DNA of 44,422 nt from a virus. The stretch lies in the IMG/VR virus record IMGVR_UViG_3300021499_000003, positions 1 to 44,422 of that record; one strand, written 5' to 3'. Positions 11,922-21,800 of this stretch are shown here, piece after piece. The translations under genes were made by a program, and so were the position numbers. The notes under the pieces were generated by a model, which ran no database searches, was not told the origin of the DNA, and saw only the letters and a list, made by a program, of their open reading frames with translations. Each line of letters starts with the position of its first letter. The stretch's first letter is position 1.

Positions 11922-12323
11922 TCAAATAAACGAATTTCTAATATGAAGTTCAACTGGATTTTTTATTAAATCAATAAGTATTTCCATTGCTAGTTTAGAT
12001 TTTAATACTGCCTCTTCGTGCCCTAACTGCCCAGCAGTCAAGCCAACTAAAATACACCCTTTAGAGTCTTTAAAAGTATTTCCTATGTGCAGCAAAATAT
12101 TACTTCGACCTTCAACATCTAAAATTTTAAAACAATTACCATGATTTTCGCTGTTATATGGTTTCATAATATAAATTCCAGCCGAGATACAACTAATATT
12201 TTTTCTATTGTTATTCCAAGACAGTTCATTTGTAAATAAAGGATAACTCAAATCAGGAACTTCTAAACAGCCTAAAGTATTATTTGAATCCATAAAAAAT
12301 CTGTTTAAAAATAATTTTTTCAA
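11922..12323 (-). CDS. DUF5675-family protein, lysis-associated (133 aa)
   Basis: TTG start at 12323 behind GGGGGAAT, giving MKKLFLNRFFMDSNNTLGCL. Family marks: TLGCLEVPDL (16-25), ISAGIYIMKPYNSENHG, then FKILDVEGRSNILLHIGNTF, then DSKGCILVGLTAGQLG. DUF5675 proteins occur in phage late regions near endolysins, and the RSNILLHIGN/KGC layout resembles an L,D-transpeptidase- or amidase-like active site; activity is not established. The upstream terminator at 12333-12383 may set its expression apart from the tail genes. Confidence 0.7.
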   Translation of the reverse strand: MKKLFLNRFFMDSNNTLGCLEVPDLSYPLFTNELSWNNNRKNISCISAGIYIMKPYNSENHGNCFKILDVEGRSNILLHIGNTFKDSKGCILVGLTAGQLGHEEAVLKSKLAMEILIDLIKNPVELHIRNSFI

Positions 12324-12332
12324 AATTCCCCC

Positions 12333-12383
12333 AAAAAAAAGATAGGCTTGTCAACGATCGCCATCATTTTCATGCCTATCTTT
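12333..12383 (-). terminator. Terminator upstream of the DUF5675 gene
   Basis: Minus strand: AAAGATAGGC (12383-12374), 26-base loop, GCCTATCTTT (12347-12338), then a run of T to 12333. It lies between the holin-like gene and the lysis genes, followed within 10 bases by the TTG start, so readthrough or partial termination probably tunes lysis-gene expression. Confidence 0.7.
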
Positions 12384-12428
12384 AATCAAATATATATAAT
12401 ATAATTATATATATTTTCAGACTATTTG

Positions 12429-12653
12429 TCAATTTTTAAAATGGTTAATAATAAAACTTAATCCAGTTATGCTAACTACCCATTTAATAATAGTAACACC
12501 GATATTCATACTATTAATATCTTTAACTATGCCACTACGACCATCTTTCCCATGCAAGATTTCATCGTGTTGTTTAATTAACTCAATAATAGGTTCAAGT
12601 TTTATATTAAATAATTCTTTTAATTCTGTGTGGTCTCTTCTTTCATTATTCAT
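12429..12653 (-). CDS. Holin-like or XhlA-like membrane protein (74 aa)
   Basis: Residues 1-50 form a charged helix (LKELFNIKLEPIIELIKQHD). Then comes HGKDGRSGIVKDINSM, the short Gly turn found in haemolysin XhlA-like and small phage membrane proteins. One membrane span follows (52-70, IGVTIIKWVVSITGLSFIIN). Context next to hydrolase and DUF5675 genes suggests a role in lysis. Ribosome binding site GAGGATAAAAC. It could also be a lysis accessory and not the pore itself. Confidence 0.55.
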   Translation of the reverse strand: MNNERRDHTELKELFNIKLEPIIELIKQHDEILHGKDGRSGIVKDINSMNIGVTIIKWVVSITGLSFIINHFKN

Positions 12654-12672
12654 GTTTTATCCTCTTTTATCT

Positions 12673-12930
12673 TTATAAAAATTCTATCACCCAGCTTATC
12701 TCATTTATTTTTTCATCAATAGTAAATTTAGCATTAACATTATGCTTTTCGTATACTGATATTATTTCATTAAATAATTCAGTATTTTCTACTACTACTT
12801 GTTTACGATTATTAATATTCGCATTTGTTTTATACTTTTCAATTTCTTCTAACGACAAATCACTACAACCAAAACTTTTTATTAACTTTTTAGTCTCATT
12901 TTTAACTTGTAAAATATATTTTTTAGTCAT
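12673..12930 (-). CDS. Hypothetical late protein (85 aa)
   Basis: MTKKYILQVKNETKKLIKSF opens the protein; NNRKQVVVENTELFNEIISV and FTIDEKINEISWVIEF follow. It has an alternating helix-strand pattern. It directly follows the tail-fibre gene (5-base gap), a position often held by fibre chaperones or accessory proteins, but no similarity shows that. Confidence 0.5.
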   Translation of the reverse strand: MTKKYILQVKNETKKLIKSFGCSDLSLEEIEKYKTNANINNRKQVVVENTELFNEIISVYEKHNVNAKFTIDEKINEISWVIEFL

Positions 12931-12935
12931 TTTTT

Positions 12936-15900
12936 TTACCTTTTATACGAATACCCCATCATCTGAAAAGTCAACTGATTGTCATCATCATTAATTCCAT
13001 ATATTTTTATTTGCCGAGTGGAGTTAAAAAACACATCCGCAGTGCCGTAAATACTTCCATACCCAGACTGCCCCACTCCCTGTGCCCCATCAAAAACTGA
13101 GCTTGCATACACAACGCCAGTTTCATAATCTGTAATAGCCCACCTACATGAAGTACCAACATCCCTCGCCTCGCCCTGAACAAAAACTTTAGTTGCATTT
13201 ATAGGCGTAAATTCGCTAGGTTGCGTGGTTGGATCCATCCAAATCCCGGTCGGATTTAAGTTATTGGCAAGAAAAAAATCTTCACCAACCAATCCTCTAA
13301 TTACTACCTCTTTCCCGTTTTCGTAGGCGTTGAAATAGGATATTGTAGATGCTCCGTCAGCGCTAAGGACTGATCCTATACACCTATCGTCTCCGTTATA
13401 CCAACCTCTTTTTGTTTCACTCCAAACTGGTTCCGCAATAGAGTCGATAATAACAGGTGTCGGAGATGTTGATGCTGAATCGTCGATGTAAAGATAGTGT
13501 ACATCAAATGCACTTGCTAAACTTTCTAATTCGTGAGTTGTATCTGCTGATAATTGGTAATATGTGCTATTTGCTTCGACATACCCAGCCGTTATTGTAA
13601 CATGCGTCGTATTATAGTATTTCACAGCAAATCCTTCAACACTGCCTAGTCCAATTATGAATTTTTCTGAAAATACATTTTTTGTTGTGTCTAAAACTAA
13701 ATCACCATTTGTGTTTGAGTCAACACCAACGCTGCTACTTTGAATATTAACGCGTTCAAATTGCGGACTTCCTGTCGGCCATAAATCCAAAAGTTGAGTA
13801 TTTCCTTGTATGTAATTATAATCAGAAGCATCTAAATGATAGTATTCATTAGTACCGCCTCCTTGCTTAGAAGTAGTATCATTATGAGCTACTGTTCCAG
13901 AGTTGTCATCAACATATTTTTTATTTGCAACTTGATAATCGGTTGTTGGTGCTGATGGTGTAGTCACAGGAAAATCATTGAAAGCTTTTACACCATAAAT
14001 AATTTCACTTCCAGTATTGTTTACTTTTCCATCCAATCCATCGTCAACATATTTTTTATTCGGTAAATCATCGTCATTTAAAACTAAAGTCTCATAATTT
14101 GTAATATTTGATCTAAAAACGCCACTTGATACAATGTCAAATCCTAAATTGTCGATAATATTATTTCTTAAAGATAGAATTTCAGTTGTTAAAGTTCCAC
14201 CGTTTATTGTTTGCCCACCTGCGAGTCCGTTTTTTAAGAGAATATTTGCTAAATCTAAATCCCTATCGACCATTGTTATCGTTCTAGTTGTTCCGGTAGT
14301 TATTCCTGAACATTGAAATGATAATTTTTTTGTAGAATCTCCGTCATCGTACACAGCAAAATCTCCGTCGGAAAAAGTAGTTACCGCTGCCGTTCCAGCT
14401 CCGCTTGATGCAGTTCCTAAATCCTTCCCTCGCAAATCGATATAATTGACACCAAAGGCTATTGCTTCATTTGAAAGCGTAGCGGGTCCTTTACGCAAAA
14501 CTAAAGCGCCTAACAAATACGCTGATTTAAATTCAGAAGGAAAGCTTGTACTTGAATAACCATTAATATCGTTGAAAGCATCAGCAGCATTACTGTAGCT
14601 TCCGTTTGGAACATTAATTAAAAATCTGTCGACGTAACCATTAGTATTTAATGAAACTGCAATTATTAACTGATAATAACGATTTGTTAGAGTTGCTCCT
14701 GTTGAATCATCTCCTATTTCAAATAAGTCAGTTATTTTATCATACGAAGTTGTAGAATCGTTAACAACCAAAGCACCATTGATACTCAGCTGTAGAGAAT
14801 TTATGTCTTGCGAATATATTTCTCTAATAGTACCATTTGCCATAGTAATATCGCCGGTGTCTGGATTCGGTGCTGTATCAATATCTATTGTTAATCCTAG
14901 CCCGCTTTTGTAATTAGTATTATCTCTTAATTTTGATAATATTGTCGCTACGGCGCCTCTACCATCAATATCTTTTGAGTCTGTCCACCTGCGAGAGTTA
15001 TAGAAACCATATGCTGTTGAAGTAGCTACGCTAGGAATAAGCGCACTACAAATAACCGAAAACCCGTCAGGGTAATCGCTACAACAAGGTTCAGTTGTAG
15101 ATTGTTGCAATATAGATGTTGAACCACTCTTAATTACATATACCCAATTTTCTTGCGGACTTGTGTCAGAACCTGCAGTTAACGCTATTCTTGCCCTTCC
15201 ACCAACTCCACTCGCCGTTGTGCAATCAAGAATTCTTTCTTTCTCGCCAAGATTAAACTTAATGTCTCCATTGCCAGCGAATTCTATCTTGGCTGCGCCT
15301 ACACTTTCATTAGTTATTGTTTCAGAAACAACTATTTTAGTTGCAATAACCGATACGATTGTGAATATTCCGTTATTGTCAGTGCTTCCGGTTATTGTTA
15401 TTTTATCACCTACTTGCGAATTGCAATCAGTAAAATCCTCACCAGTAATATTAATTGAACTATCGGAATTTATAAAAGAAATGGCATCGCTTAAAATATT
15501 GCACGTTTTTCCAACATCTGCATATAAAACGCCACCATTTGCTACAAATGAAATAACTTGGCGCTCGTTTGACATTCCGTTAGTCAAATTAATGGCGCTT
15601 GAAAATGTAGAATAATTAGGTATTGTTTTTTGGTCAGTATCGCCTAGCGCACCCAACTCAACAAACTTTGCCTGATCCACATCAGATAAATCCGTAGCTC
15701 CTCGCTTTACAGCAAGAATTGTTCTTAATGGTATTTCTGATACTTCTTCTATCGTTTCAAAGTCCTCTAAAACACAAGCATCAACGGCTTTTTTCATCGT
15801 ATCATACGAATACTGTGAATATTGTATAGCCGTTAGTTTAGTTAATGGTGCATATCGTATCCTATGAGTCACAAAATCGCCTTGTGGTATATCAACTAAA

Positions 15901-17159
15901 ACACCATCCCCGTTCGGATCGTATTTATCAACTGGTATCTCGTTGAGCGGAATAATAGTAGGTGCTGGTGTGTTTCTGTACCCCATAAAAAAAGTTATTA
16001 ATGACTCGGGAGAAGAAGAAACAAAATTTGGATTTTGAGCATCATTATAAAAATTAACTCCGGCACTAAATGTAAACCCGGAAGTTCTGTTGATATGTAA
16101 ATTAGAACCATTAGCGTAAAACACATTTCCGCTTTTAGTAAGTCTTGTCCCAAGAACTGAAACAAAGTCATTGATTAACGGAATTATATCAGAACCCCAC
16201 TGAGTAAAAGCTCCAACAGAATTTATAAATGTACCATTAACATGTTCTAATACACCCAAAACAACATTTGTTCTATATTCTTCTGTATTTAAAGGAACAT
16301 TGTTTTGAACAATTGTAAAAGGCTGTTGTATAGAAACAAAAGTTGTCACTTGACTTGAAATGTTAGTTACTTCTACACCTGTTTGAGCTTCCCACACAAT
16401 AATTGTTGATGTTGGATTTTCTGTATCTGTATAATTATCAACAAAAACGGCAGAACCAGCAGAAATGTCAAACTTAGAATTGTCTCCGACGTTAATTGAT
16501 ATTTCGCCGCCATAAAGTAATGAAGTGCCAATTGCAGATTCTTTTTTCAATTTATTTTCATTAACCGCACCCAAAATTGTTTTATTTATTGTGTTAAAAG
16601 ATGTATTTTGAGCATCTCCTAATTTTATTGCAGTTGTAACGTTATCATCTTTTAACCCATTCTCCTGTAAATCAACATCACGATTTTTTTTAGTGTACAA
16701 AGCCGTCCCATTATCTAGCCAGTTTTGCTCTATTAGTTGTGCAACAATAACACCAATAGGGATATTGTAACCAAATTCTGCCAAGCCAGAGACAATAAAA
16801 ACAATACAATAATTTTCAGCAGTAGGAGTGCCGCTAAGTGTATAATTACCATTAATGTCTACATTTGCAGTAATTTTAATAAAAAAAGCTGTACGCAACG
16901 GCTTATTAAAATCAGGTCTATTGTTAACATCTAACATATAGGCTTGTGCATTATTTGAACCATCCCAAGCATCAAGATAAACAGAAAAACCATCATACAT
17001 TGTAACTGTTCCACTAGTTGTACCACTTATATCTTCAAATATTTTGTAAATCTCTGTGTCAGCTTCAAGATTGGACAATCGACCGTCGATCTGCTCTTTA
17101 TCTAAAACAGCATCAAGTTCTCCTGTAAATGGATTAATTTTGTATCTTGTATCTATCAT
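12936..17159 (-). CDS. Large tail fibre / receptor-binding protein (1407 aa)
   Basis: Starts MIDTRYKINPFTGELDAVLD, a virion-attachment start common in phage fibres. Beta-rich throughout, with repeated fibre-type turns: QVANKKYVDDNSGTVAHND and LNDDDLPNKKYVDDG (about 1030-1110), and EYYHLDASDYNYIQG, a motif seen near fibre C-terminal regions. Residues ~400-505 (PVDKYDPNGDGVLVDIPQGD and on to VKRGATDLSDVDQ) have a second, membrane-anchored copy in the small protein at 41880-42395. No chaperone domain or collagen repeat is seen. Likely binds the host surface. Confidence 0.75.
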   Translation of the reverse strand: MIDTRYKINPFTGELDAVLDKEQIDGRLSNLEADTEIYKIFEDISGTTSGTVTMYDGFSVYLDAWDGSNNAQAYMLDVNNRPDFNKPLRTAFFIKITANVDINGNYTLSGTPTAENYCIVFIVSGLAEFGYNIPIGVIVAQLIEQNWLDNGTALYTKKNRDVDLQENGLKDDNVTTAIKLGDAQNTSFNTINKTILGAVNENKLKKESAIGTSLLYGGEISINVGDNSKFDISAGSAVFVDNYTDTENPTSTIIVWEAQTGVEVTNISSQVTTFVSIQQPFTIVQNNVPLNTEEYRTNVVLGVLEHVNGTFINSVGAFTQWGSDIIPLINDFVSVLGTRLTKSGNVFYANGSNLHINRTSGFTFSAGVNFYNDAQNPNFVSSSPESLITFFMGYRNTPAPTIIPLNEIPVDKYDPNGDGVLVDIPQGDFVTHRIRYAPLTKLTAIQYSQYSYDTMKKAVDACVLEDFETIEEVSEIPLRTILAVKRGATDLSDVDQAKFVELGALGDTDQKTIPNYSTFSSAINLTNGMSNERQVISFVANGGVLYADVGKTCNILSDAISFINSDSSINITGEDFTDCNSQVGDKITITGSTDNNGIFTIVSVIATKIVVSETITNESVGAAKIEFAGNGDIKFNLGEKERILDCTTASGVGGRARIALTAGSDTSPQENWVYVIKSGSTSILQQSTTEPCCSDYPDGFSVICSALIPSVATSTAYGFYNSRRWTDSKDIDGRGAVATILSKLRDNTNYKSGLGLTIDIDTAPNPDTGDITMANGTIREIYSQDINSLQLSINGALVVNDSTTSYDKITDLFEIGDDSTGATLTNRYYQLIIAVSLNTNGYVDRFLINVPNGSYSNAADAFNDINGYSSTSFPSEFKSAYLLGALVLRKGPATLSNEAIAFGVNYIDLRGKDLGTASSGAGTAAVTTFSDGDFAVYDDGDSTKKLSFQCSGITTGTTRTITMVDRDLDLANILLKNGLAGGQTINGGTLTTEILSLRNNIIDNLGFDIVSSGVFRSNITNYETLVLNDDDLPNKKYVDDGLDGKVNNTGSEIIYGVKAFNDFPVTTPSAPTTDYQVANKKYVDDNSGTVAHNDTTSKQGGGTNEYYHLDASDYNYIQGNTQLLDLWPTGSPQFERVNIQSSSVGVDSNTNGDLVLDTTKNVFSEKFIIGLGSVEGFAVKYYNTTHVTITAGYVEANSTYYQLSADTTHELESLASAFDVHYLYIDDSASTSPTPVIIDSIAEPVWSETKRGWYNGDDRCIGSVLSADGASTISYFNAYENGKEVVIRGLVGEDFFLANNLNPTGIWMDPTTQPSEFTPINATKVFVQGEARDVGTSCRWAITDYETGVVYASSVFDGAQGVGQSGYGSIYGTADVFFNSTRQIKIYGINDDDNQLTFQMMGYSYKR

Positions 17160-17423
17160 TTATATACTCTCTATTAAATTTTGCTTCTCCCAAGAAATAG
17201 ATGGAAAAAAATAAGTCAAAGTTGCTCTGTTAGACCAGTTAGTAGAATAACTACCAGTTTTACTACAAGCCCAACGAGAAGTTTTCTCATTGGTAGTCTC
17301 ATCGTATTTCATAATAAAATGATCCCTAGAACCACTCCTAACAGATGTAAACAAAAAATAATTAATACCGCCAGAATTTTCATCAGAATCAGCATATACA
17401 AATTCATTATTATCTATTCTCAC
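17160..17423 (-). CDS. Hypothetical tail-region protein (87 aa)
   Basis: GTG start with GTAGGAATTATT upstream, reading MRIDNNEFVYADSDENSGGI. Trp/Ser/Thr-rich, with TSRWACSKTGSYSTNWSNRA, suggesting a small beta domain. It sits between the secreted-type protein and the main fibre, with no gap to the fibre gene, so it may be a fibre subunit or adaptor. No family recognised. Confidence 0.5.
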   Translation of the reverse strand: MRIDNNEFVYADSDENSGGINYFLFTSVRSGSRDHFIMKYDETTNEKTSRWACSKTGSYSTNWSNRATLTYFFPSISWEKQNLIESI

Positions 17424-17431
17424 AATAATTC

Positions 17432-17815
17432 CTACTTTCTTGTTATTTCAATCACTCTTAAAGTTGCTGTGCTTGTATCTGTTTGAAAATAAATATTTGA
17501 ATAATAGTTATTTTCTTCGTAAAGCTTTCCATTCTCTTCCATCGGCATACCAATACTTGAAACTGTTGTTGTTGATCCATTATATTGAAAATATACTGTC
17601 CCAGTGCATGCACCATCTATAGCAAATTTTCTTGATACACCAACACGTGCCATATCGGCTAGTGTAATTACAGTACTTGAGCTTACCGTGTGAGAAGAAA
17701 TGCTAACCGAATCGACCACAAAATACTTACTAGATTCCTGTCTTACTAAATTAGAATCCCCGAACAATAAACTCACTAAAAAAATACACCCTAATACTAA
17801 ACCTAATCTTTTCAT
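17432..17815 (-). CDS. Secreted-type protein between tail-fibre genes (127 aa)
   Basis: Residues 1-20 (MKRLGLVLGCIFLVSLLFGD) are a clear signal peptide, with cleavage likely after FG or GD. The mature part is Ser/Thr-rich and beta-like (SVSISSHTVSSSTVITLADM, GTVYFQYNGSTTTVSSIGMP). A signal peptide is odd inside a structural operon, since phage tails assemble in the cytoplasm. Possibilities are an exported host-surface modifier, a superinfection factor, or a mis-predicted hydrophobic structural protein. Ribosome binding site GGAGGTATAAAAAG. Confidence 0.6.
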   Translation of the reverse strand: MKRLGLVLGCIFLVSLLFGDSNLVRQESSKYFVVDSVSISSHTVSSSTVITLADMARVGVSRKFAIDGACTGTVYFQYNGSTTTVSSIGMPMEENGKLYEENNYYSNIYFQTDTSTATLRVIEITRK

Positions 17816-17857
17816 CTTTTTATACCTCCAAAGTATTTATAAAAGTATTTATATATA

Positions 17858-18871
17858 TTAACTTATTCTTTTTGCTATAAATTTTTGTTTTGTTATTGAG
17901 TCTGCTGGAGCAGATAAACTAGAAATAACTGGTGAAAGAGTCATTGCTATAGCCGCAAATCTTACCTTATAAGTAGTATTCTCAGTTAAATTAACAAAAT
18001 ATTTTATATAGTGTATAGTTTTTTCTCTTACTTCTAATTCATTAACTGTACCATCTACAGAACGTTCTATTACTGTATTAGAATTATTCGTTAAAGCCAT
18101 GCTTACTGTAACAAATCCAGTGCCTGATGCCCAAATATACTCTGCAGAACCATATATAGTAATTTCCCAATTACCAGCAGTTAACTCACAATCTGATATT
18201 AAATCAGTATACTCTCCTAATGTTGTTGATCCGGTAACTGTTTCTGAAATAATATACTCAATAACTTCACCAACTTTACCTGTAGGGACACTAGAACCGT
18301 TAGTTTTTCCAATAATTTCTCCTATATAAGTTGAATCAGTCCCATCAGTCCCACCATCCAAAACTTCCGTACCATCATCAGCATATACACTATTTGCACT
18401 TCCAACGCCAGCAGTATACTGAATAGTCCCATCAGTAAAAGTAATAGATGCAACATCTGTTTGGGCTACTTCACCTGTACCAATATCTTTTAATGAAAGC
18501 CTGCTTAGTTGTTCTTGAAGTTGTTGGCAAATCATAATTGCTTTATCTTCGCTAGTCTCAATCGCTAGAGACGGAAAATCGCCTTGATTCGGATATGTTG
18601 ATGCTTGCAAAATATCCAGCTTTCTTTCAAGTGTTATTTTATAGTTAGACGTTAACAAATCAAGACCACTAGCAACTGTAGGATAAGTAACGTATGAATT
18701 AAGTAAATCTACGTCATAATTAGCCACTACTAGTGTTGTAATATTTGTTGTTAGGTTAGTAAGATAAACATTCATATCACCTTCTGCTAAAACATAAAAC
18801 GTAAAATCCCAATTACGTGTTACGCCATTCCCGAAATAAGCTTTCGTATTTGTTGTTACTGATACTGTCAT
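17858..18871 (-). CDS. T7 gp17-like tail fibre N-terminal domain protein (337 aa)
   Basis: The N-terminal ~150 residues match the layout of the T7 gp17 fibre attachment domain: NTKAYFGNGVTRNWDFTFYV (8-27), MNVYLTNLTTN, ITLERKLDILQASTYPNQGD, then SEDKAIMICQQLQEQLSRLS. The rest is a beta-rich domain (VSMALTNNSNTVIERSVDGT). It is shorter than T7 gp17, so it probably anchors other fibre proteins such as the 1407-residue one to the tail. It starts ATG after AAGGAGGATTAA. Confidence 0.8.
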   Translation of the reverse strand: MTVSVTTNTKAYFGNGVTRNWDFTFYVLAEGDMNVYLTNLTTNITTLVVANYDVDLLNSYVTYPTVASGLDLLTSNYKITLERKLDILQASTYPNQGDFPSLAIETSEDKAIMICQQLQEQLSRLSLKDIGTGEVAQTDVASITFTDGTIQYTAGVGSANSVYADDGTEVLDGGTDGTDSTYIGEIIGKTNGSSVPTGKVGEVIEYIISETVTGSTTLGEYTDLISDCELTAGNWEITIYGSAEYIWASGTGFVTVSMALTNNSNTVIERSVDGTVNELEVREKTIHYIKYFVNLTENTTYKVRFAAIAMTLSPVISSLSAPADSITKQKFIAKRIS

Positions 18872-18885
18872 TTAATCCTCCTTAA

Positions 18886-21800
18886 TCAAAAATTTTCCTC
18901 TATTCCCTCGAATACTTTTTTTATTTGTCTATAATTTTTTACAGCTGGCACGCCTATCATGTATTCTGTAAAATTGACTAAATCTTTTGTAATTACGTCC
19001 TCGATATATTTATCCCCAACCCCTGCTTGATATAATCCATAGCCAAGCTTAACGATCATATCAAACCCAGTCATTGCAGGTAATGATCCCATTTTCCCAC
19101 GATATTTTATAACCGAGCTAATATCTCTAATAATAGGCAAAGGACTTATTAAAAATCCAAGCAATCCGCCGACCAATTCTTTCGGTTCAGGCAACTCTTG
19201 ATCATACCAAAGACTATTCAATAAACCCATAGAGATTGCTGGTAACAAAATATCTTGGAAAATATGATTCATGTATTGTTTTTTAGTAATATTGTTATTA
19301 ATTACTTTTTGGTTTTCCTCTAACATAATATTTCCAAATTTAAAAGTATACGTCATAAACCTTGACGCTAAACTCCAAAATCTTTTATCACGTTGAAAAG
19401 CGTTAAGATCAGTTCTTAATGCAGAAGGTTGTGTTGTTCGTACTATTTTGTCTGCATACTTAACACCTTTGTTCATATCCGCCTCTGTTATATCTCTTCC
19501 TTTTACATTATCAGCTAAATATTTCTGCATTGCTCCATTCCAAACAATAGATACTGTTGCTCTATCTCTATTTTTAAGGAATGTAAACATAAAATTGGTA
19601 ACATCTTTTTTGGTAAAAGTATGCCTTTTTCCTGCTATACTGAAACTAAAAGCATTTCCTTTTAGGGAAGAAGTAGCAGTTTGCATCGCATTATCCCATC
19701 CGTCAGCTCTCGCTCTCATATACCCAGACATTTTCATTATCTCATCCCACACCTTAGACTGTTCCAATCCTAGAATACCGCTTACAAAACCAGATTGCTG
19801 GAAACCTTTTAGGATATATCCTGCACCAAGTTTTTTGCTTGCATGCCACATTGAGAAAGCTTGAGATACTCCTACCTTAATATTCGCTAGATTATATTGT
19901 GTTGTTTTTGTGTTTAAATATGCAATAGCCTTTTCTAGTTTATCGTTAGTTCCATTGCTAACCCTAGACAATGATGACAAATAATCTCTTAATTGTTCAT
20001 AATGTGCCTTTCCTTGTTTTTGAATAAATGACGACTTCCATTCTTTGTTTAGAGTTAGTTTGTTCATGTCATTCAAAATTTCGCTATGAGATATAAATAA
20101 GCTCACATCTGAAATATGATGATTTAAAACTGATAAACTTAAATTTGGTGGCATACCTGTATTCTTTGATCGACTATTAGTAAAGCCATCTTTTGGGTTT
20201 ACGCTACGAATAACTGCTTGTAATCTATTTATCTCTACTTCTTTTTCAAGTAGCTTTTGATCATTAATTTCATCTGCTCTATTATTTATCTGATTATCAT
20301 AAACCAAAGGATAATACCAACCATCCAATTCAATAGATGTTCCGTCTGCTGTTTTAAGATTAACCTTTTGACGTTCAACTTTTGGCATATGTCGGTTATA
20401 TAGTTTAAAATGTACCTCATCAAGAAGTGGATAAAAACTTTCAATAGTGTTGCCTATCTCTTGAATAGCAAGTAACTCATCAGCTGTAAGTTGTGATGTA
20501 ATAATATCTTGTTGTTCTTGACTAAATCCATAACTATTTTCTAAAGCTTCCGTGTTCCCTTTATTTCCAAGATTTAAAACATAAGATATTATTTTTTCTG
20601 CACTCCAGCTATCCTTAATTGTCTCGCCTTGTTTTGTAAATGCAGGCATTTCTACGCCTTCTAAATCAAAAAAGCCTTTAGTGTTTTTGTATTGTTTATT
20701 TATCCGTCTAGTGAACTTATCTAAAACATTTAATTGTTTACTTATCTTATTAGAGGCATTCTTTACTAGGTCTGTGAATAATACTTCCTTATCTACTAGT
20801 TTTTCAAAAGCATTATTTAACACGCCATCAGCTTTGTAATTATCTAGTCTATTGAATAAAAACTCTGTAAACATGCTTCTTGTTAAGAAATATTCTTGTG
20901 TAACCTTCACACCTTTAATCAGCTTAGATTGTTTTTCGCTTAACTGTCTGTAATCTTTTAAATTACTCATGCTCTCAACAGAGGCATTGACTAATTCTTT
21001 TGTGTTTTTTACTTTATCTGTTTGGATAATGCTTAGCTCATCACGCCCTATCTTATTAATTGATTGTAAAGTATCCATCAAATCTAAATAAGTTTGCATT
21101 TGCAGATCATTAAGATTTGTATTAGCTCCAATACCCAAGACAGTTTTTGGTATTGTTTTAAATAGGTTGTAGTTTAATGTTTCCAAATAATTTAAATCAT
21201 TCGCACTACTAGTTTTTATCTTTCCTTCGTCAATAAGTTTAACATCAACTAGAGTATTAATATAAATATTGTTGTATGAGTTCTCAAGTTTAGCGGACAT
21301 TTTCTTTATATTTGTAGGCAAATATTTCTTTTTATTCTTTAATACAATTTCTCTGTAATTAATTGCCTCACGTACCATAACATGATTTGTGATCTGTTTC
21401 TTTTTATACTCGAGTGCTTTTTCTACATTTCCTTCTTTTAGAAATTTAACAGTATTATCACTAGCATTACGCTCTGCATTGAGAAATTTCTTATAACTTA
21501 CCGCATCCCTTACACTTTTATTGAGAATTTCTTCTTTTGCAGTATCAATTAATGCTTGCATCTCTATCTGTTTCAATTTCTGTTTTAATTTACGATCTTT
21601 TTTCTTATTAACTTTATTAAGCAATATCTTTTCTTCTGATATCAAATATTCAAGTGATTTATCGTTATGTAAAGACTCCTCGCCGTTAACAACTTCATTA
21701 GCCTTAATATCCTTTAAAATATTTTGTTCAATAATCTGTTGTTGCATTTTAGCGACTTGCTTAATCATACGCTTTTTATTTTCAGCCTCTTGGATTTCTT

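Noticed and set aside
15163-15615. Long plus-strand frames across the late block, also near 19448, 21521, 30032 and 33232
   Set aside because: They are shadows of well-supported minus-strand virion genes, with no leaders of their own.
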